Assembly (NCBI GenBank): GCA_937959285.1
Contig: CALGAR010000115.1
Span: forward strand, 1 to 9,642
Direction: 5' to 3'
Source of the DNA: an uncultured Bryobacterales bacterium
GTDB lineage: Bacteria > Acidobacteriota > Terriglobia > Bryobacterales > Bryobacteraceae
Length of the DNA stretch: 9,642 nucleotides
Numbering within the stretch: position 1 is the stretch's first letter; every line of letters begins with the position of its first letter. A model generated the notes under the pieces. That model saw only the letters and a program-made list of their open reading frames with translations, was not told the origin of the DNA and did not search any database. Below are positions 7,222 to 9,642 of this stretch, piece after piece. A program made the translations under genes and the position numbers.

Positions 7222-7458
7222 ATGGCATCCAAACCGGCATTTGCTCAGGGCGCCCAAGTCGAGCATCCGAAGTTCGGATTGGGCACGGTACTATCGTGCA
7301 ACGACGAACATATCGTGATCAAGTTCGATGATTACGGAGAGAAAAAATTTGTGGCTCCGATTGCGATTCCGGTCCTGAAGAAGAGCGACCGCCAACCGCC
7401 GGTAGAGAAGCGGGGTGCCAGAACCCGCAAACCTAAGACAACACCCGCCGTGCAATAG
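7222..7458 (+). CDS. Small free-standing Tudor-like protein resembling the PcrA/UvrD C-terminal domain
   Basis: A 78-residue protein. Residues 9-54 have the pattern of the Tudor-like domain at the C-terminus of PcrA/UvrD helicases (also seen in DUF3553-type proteins): G..V.HPKFGLGTVLS (10-25), then IVIKFDDYGEKKF (31-43) and a closing hydrophobic IPVLKK (49-54). In those helicases this domain binds RNA polymerase. Here it stands alone, with no helicase motifs, and carries a basic, proline-containing tail (57-78) that is probably disordered. The ATG at 7222 has AAGAGG 11 bp upstream and a near-consensus promoter, so expression is expected to be good. It precedes purQ by 110 bp and is divergent from pdxH. 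Domain identity is inferred from pattern. The function is unknown; binding to RNA polymerase or nucleic acid is the natural guess. Confidence 0.78.
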   Translation: MASKPAFAQGAQVEHPKFGLGTVLSCNDEHIVIKFDDYGEKKFVAPIAIPVLKKSDRQPPVEKRGARTRKPKTTPAVQ

Positions 7459-7472
7459 CGGTCCGCGAGCAT

Positions 7473-7486
7473 CCGCAGTACTGCGG
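7473..7486. repeat. 14-bp perfect palindrome between the Tudor-like gene and purQ
   Basis: CCGCAGTACTGCGG, seven-base arms with no spacer. It can form a five-pair RNA stem with a GTAC loop, but no T-run follows, so it is not a convincing intrinsic terminator. It lies about 70 bp upstream of the suggested purQ -10 and could be an operator. Confidence 0.45.
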
Positions 7487-7542
7487 GGAAAGACCGATCC
7501 CTCCCTGTGCGCTCGAAAACCGCCCGTACTCCGTAGAAGTTC

Positions 7543-7551
7543 TGTTACACT
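7543..7551 (+). promoter_or_regulatory. Possible extended -10 promoter of purQ
   Basis: TG-T-TACACT (7543-7551) fits an extended -10 element. No -35 box is recognisable at 16-18 bp upstream. A start near 7558 would leave a leader of about 11 nt before the purQ ATG. No Shine-Dalgarno sequence is visible in the pyrimidine-rich bases before that ATG. Confidence 0.35.
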
Positions 7552-7568
7552 GGGTTTGTTTCCATTCG

Positions 7569-8252
7569 ATGAAATTCGGCGTCGTCCTATTTCCAGGCAG
7601 CAACCGTGATCACGATGTCTTTGATGCGGTTACGCGTGTCCTCGGCCAGTCTGCGGAGATCCTCTGGCACGGCGACAACAGCGTCAAAGGCGTCGACGCC
7701 ATCGTACTGCCCGGAGGATTTTCCTACGGCGATTACCTTCGGTGCGGCGCCATCGCCAAATTTTCGCCTATCATGGGCGCTGTAAAACGGTTCGCGGCCG
7801 ATGGCGGCTTGGTTCTCGGCATCTGTAACGGTTTTCAAATCCTGGTGGAGTCGGGGCTTCTGCCCGGAGCCCTGATCCGGAACCGGGGACTGAAATTTAT
7901 CTGCCGGGAAGTCGAGCTTCGAACTGAGACGGTCAACTCGCCCTTCACGAATCTCGCGTCCAAGGGGCAGATTTTACGCGTGCCGATCGCCCATGGCGAG
8001 GGATGCTACTACGCCGATCAGCGGACTCTGGATGAGCTCGAAGCTGAAGATCGAGTGGTTTTCCGGTACGTCGACAATCCCAATGGCTCCCTTCGGGATA
8101 TCGCCGGTATTTTGAACCGGGAGCGGAATGTACTCGGCTTGATGCCGCACCCGGAAGACGCGGTTGAGCCTTTGATGGGATCGAGCGACGGCCTTGTGAT
8201 TTTCCAATCCATGGTATCTGCCCGCCTCCCCGAACTCGCGATTGCGAAATAG
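7569..8252 (+). CDS. purQ: Phosphoribosylformylglycinamidine synthase, glutaminase subunit PurQ
   Basis: Class I glutamine amidotransferase that releases ammonia from glutamine for the FGAR to FGAM step of purine synthesis, acting in the PurS-PurQ-PurL complex. The 227 residues match the stand-alone PurQ length. The start is MKFGVVLFPGSNRDHD (1-16), followed by LPGGFSYGDYLRCGAIA (47-63). The nucleophile Cys86 lies in GICNGFQ (84-90). IAHGEG (140-145) is present, and His194 and Glu196 in MPHPEDAVEP (192-201) complete the triad. All key residues are intact. The ATG at 7569 begins the conserved first beta strand and no upstream extension fits the family. No Shine-Dalgarno is visible. purL starts 3 bp after its stop, so the two are co-transcribed and probably translationally coupled. 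A purS gene, usual just upstream of purQ, is not present here. Confidence 0.97.
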   Translation: MKFGVVLFPGSNRDHDVFDAVTRVLGQSAEILWHGDNSVKGVDAIVLPGGFSYGDYLRCGAIAKFSPIMGAVKRFAADGGLVLGICNGFQILVESGLLPGALIRNRGLKFICREVELRTETVNSPFTNLASKGQILRVPIAHGEGCYYADQRTLDELEAEDRVVFRYVDNPNGSLRDIAGILNRERNVLGLMPHPEDAVEPLMGSSDGLVIFQSMVSARLPELAIAK

Positions 8253-8255
8253 AAA

Positions 8256-9389
8256 ATGAGCGCTATCACCCCGGATCTGATCGCCGCGCATCAGTTGACC
8301 GAGGGCGAATACGAGAAGATCGTGTCGCTCTTGGGCCGAGAGCCGACCTATACCGAACTCGGCATCTTCAGCGTGATGTGGAGCGAGCACTGCTCGTACA
8401 AGAGTTCCCGCATTCATTTAAAGAAGCTTCCGACCCGCGGAAAGCTGGTGCTCCAGGGGCCCGGCGAGAATGCCGGAATCATCGACATCGGCGACGGATA
8501 CGCGATCGCCTTCAAGATCGAGTCCCACAATCACCCGAGCTTTATCGAGCCGTTCCAGGGCGCGACGACAGGAGTGGGCGGCATTCTCCGTGACATCTTC
8601 ACCATGGGGGCCCGTCCGATCGCCGTGATGGATGCGCTCCGCTTTGGTCCGCTCGATGATCCGGAGTGCGGAGCAAGGAACCGGCGGATTGTGGAAGGCG
8701 TGGTGGCCGGTATCGCCCATTACGGCAACTGCTTCGGGGTGCCGACGGTCGGCGGCGAGACGAAATTCGATCCCTGCTACAACGGCAACCCTCTCGTTAA
8801 TGTTTTCGCGCTCGGGGTCTTCCCCAAAGACAAGATCTTTTACGGCAAGGCGACTGGCGTCGGCAATCCGGTGATCTACGTCGGCGCCAAGACCGGAAGG
8901 GACGGCATCCATGGCGCCTCCATGGCGTCGGCAGAGTTCACCGAAGAGTCTAAGCAGAAGCGTCCAAACGTTCAGGTAGGCGACCCGTTCCTTGAAAAGC
9001 TCCTCTTAGAGGCGTGCCTGGAGGCTATGCAGACCGGCGCCGTCGTCGGCATCCAGGATATGGGCGCCGCGGGCCTCACCTGCTCCACCTGTGAAATGGG
9101 AAGCCGCGCCGGCACAGGCATCGAAATCGACCTGATGCATGTTCCCCAGCGCGAGACCGGCATGACTCCCTATGAAATCATGCTTTCGGAGTCCCAGGAG
9201 CGGATGCTGCTGGTGGCCGAGAAAGGCCGCGAGGACGAGATCTTCCGCATCTTCCAGAAGTGGGGGCTCGATGCAGCCGTCATCGGGCAGGTGACCGCCG
9301 ACGGCATACTGGACATCGTGGAAGGAAAGACGGCCGTATCCGACGACCTGTACTTCATCAATCATCGCGGAGAGCCGATGCCGCTGTAA
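8256..9389 (+). CDS. purL: PurL-like FGAM synthase, N-terminal half only (truncated or split)
   Basis: ATP-dependent synthetase of the FGAR to FGAM step. The protein is 377 residues, whereas small PurL proteins are about 600-750 with two AIRS-like halves. Present are the N-terminal linker-like region (GREPTYTELGIFSVMWSEHC, 27-46) and His45, expected to match T. maritima His32. FKIESHNHPS (86-95) follows with His91 expected to match His72, then GATTGVGGILRD (102-113), GVPTVGGE (161-168), GAKTGRDGIHGAS (210-222), QVGDPF (240-245), GIQDMGAAGL (265-274) and LSESQERM (310-317). The frame closes with TAA at 9387, near the end of the first AIRS C-terminal domain (HRGE, 370-373, may match HKGE of B. 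subtilis). The second AIRS pair is absent, and the following DNA encodes something else. Residues before the stop show no decay. It could be a genuine half-protein, one piece of a split enzyme, a recombination remnant, or an assembly join. No Shine-Dalgarno; it begins 3 bp after purQ. Confidence 0.88.
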   Translation: MSAITPDLIAAHQLTEGEYEKIVSLLGREPTYTELGIFSVMWSEHCSYKSSRIHLKKLPTRGKLVLQGPGENAGIIDIGDGYAIAFKIESHNHPSFIEPFQGATTGVGGILRDIFTMGARPIAVMDALRFGPLDDPECGARNRRIVEGVVAGIAHYGNCFGVPTVGGETKFDPCYNGNPLVNVFALGVFPKDKIFYGKATGVGNPVIYVGAKTGRDGIHGASMASAEFTEESKQKRPNVQVGDPFLEKLLLEACLEAMQTGAVVGIQDMGAAGLTCSTCEMGSRAGTGIEIDLMHVPQRETGMTPYEIMLSESQERMLLVAEKGREDEIFRIFQKWGLDAAVIGQVTADGILDIVEGKTAVSDDLYFINHRGEPMPL

Positions 9390-9410
9390 GATCAAGAGGC
9401 GGCATTCGTC

Positions 9411-9642
9411 TTGAAACAGATTTGCGCTGTCATCGGGGATTATTATCATCCGGAGCAATGGATTCGGGAAGCGCTGGAATCGGCTCTCAAGCCGGGGCTT
9501 GAAGACGGTCGATGGAAGCTCGCCTACGCGTCGGAGAAGGAACTGCCGGCCGTGCTGAACCAAAAGCCCGATCTGGTCGTGCTGTTCAAGGAGGATCGCG
9601 TTGATCCCCTGGTCGATCCGCCGACGCCCTGGATGGCCGACG
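9411..9642 (+). CDS. Possible ThuA-like (glutamine-amidotransferase-fold) protein, 5' part only
   Basis: A frame starting at TTG 9411 stays open to the window edge (77 residues): KQICAVIGDYYH, then a helix-rich stretch, then LPAVLNQKPDLVVLFKEDR and TPWMAD. The alternation of a first strand with VIGDYYH, a helix, and a strand PDLVVLF resembles the start of ThuA-like proteins, a flavodoxin/GATase-like fold linked to sugar utilisation. This is a tentative call from pattern alone. AAGAGG (9394-9399) sits 11 bp before the TTG. The gene lies 21 bp after the purL stop and in the same reading frame. It shows no resemblance to the missing second half of PurL. Confidence 0.5.
   Translation, partial: MKQICAVIGDYYHPEQWIREALESALKPGLEDGRWKLAYASEKELPAVLNQKPDLVVLFKEDRVDPLVDPPTPWMAD

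Noticed and set aside
7473..7486. The palindrome as a terminator of the Tudor-like gene
   Set aside because: Only five pairs can form with a real loop and no T-run follows, so termination is not convincing.
9390..9642. A frameshift that hides the second half of PurL
   Set aside because: Reading the DNA after 9389 in the PurL frame gives a different protein, with a plausible ribosome-binding site and no AIRS motifs, so a simple frameshift or sequencing error at the stop does not restore PurL.

Overview
The window reads as chromosomal DNA from a GC-rich Gram-negative bacterium, most likely an Acidobacteriota member (Bryobacterales/Solibacter-like). The main reason is a 1152-residue Oar-type TonB-dependent receptor with an N-terminal carboxypeptidase-regulatory-like domain, a family greatly expanded in that phylum. 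The lineage is inferred from family style; no marker gene is present.

Left part (1-2650, all on the minus strand): a compact operon transcribed lolA -> gspF/pilC -> gspE/pilB. LolA is a periplasmic lipoprotein carrier. GspF is the inner-membrane platform protein of a type II secretion or type IV pilus machine. GspE/PilB is its cytoplasmic ATPase and runs off the left edge before the Walker A motif. Spacings are 7 bp and 38 bp. Between lolA and the next gene lies a good intrinsic terminator (2756-2794) that ends the receptor transcript.

Middle (2822-7096, minus strand): the large receptor has its own promoter (TTGACC-17-TAGAAT on the minus strand) and a leader with repeats and a palindrome. 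Upstream of it is pdxH, the PNP/PMP oxidase that makes pyridoxal 5'-phosphate.

Right part (7171-9642, plus strand): divergent from pdxH, a near-consensus promoter (TCGACA-17-TATAAT) drives a 78-residue free-standing Tudor-like domain resembling the C-terminal domain of PcrA/UvrD helicases. Next come purQ (glutaminase of FGAM synthase) and purL, 3 bp apart. No purS lies beside them. The purL frame encodes only the N-terminal half of a normal PurL (377 residues) and is followed at once, in the same frame, by the start of an apparently unrelated gene, tentatively ThuA-like, which runs off the right edge.

The most notable points are the half-length PurL next to an intact PurQ, the solitary helicase-tail domain under a strong promoter, the lolA-gspF-gspE arrangement, and the repeat-bearing receptor promoter. 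I see no CRISPR array, tRNA or rRNA gene, insertion sequence or phage gene, and no gene-free stretch longer than about 175 bp.
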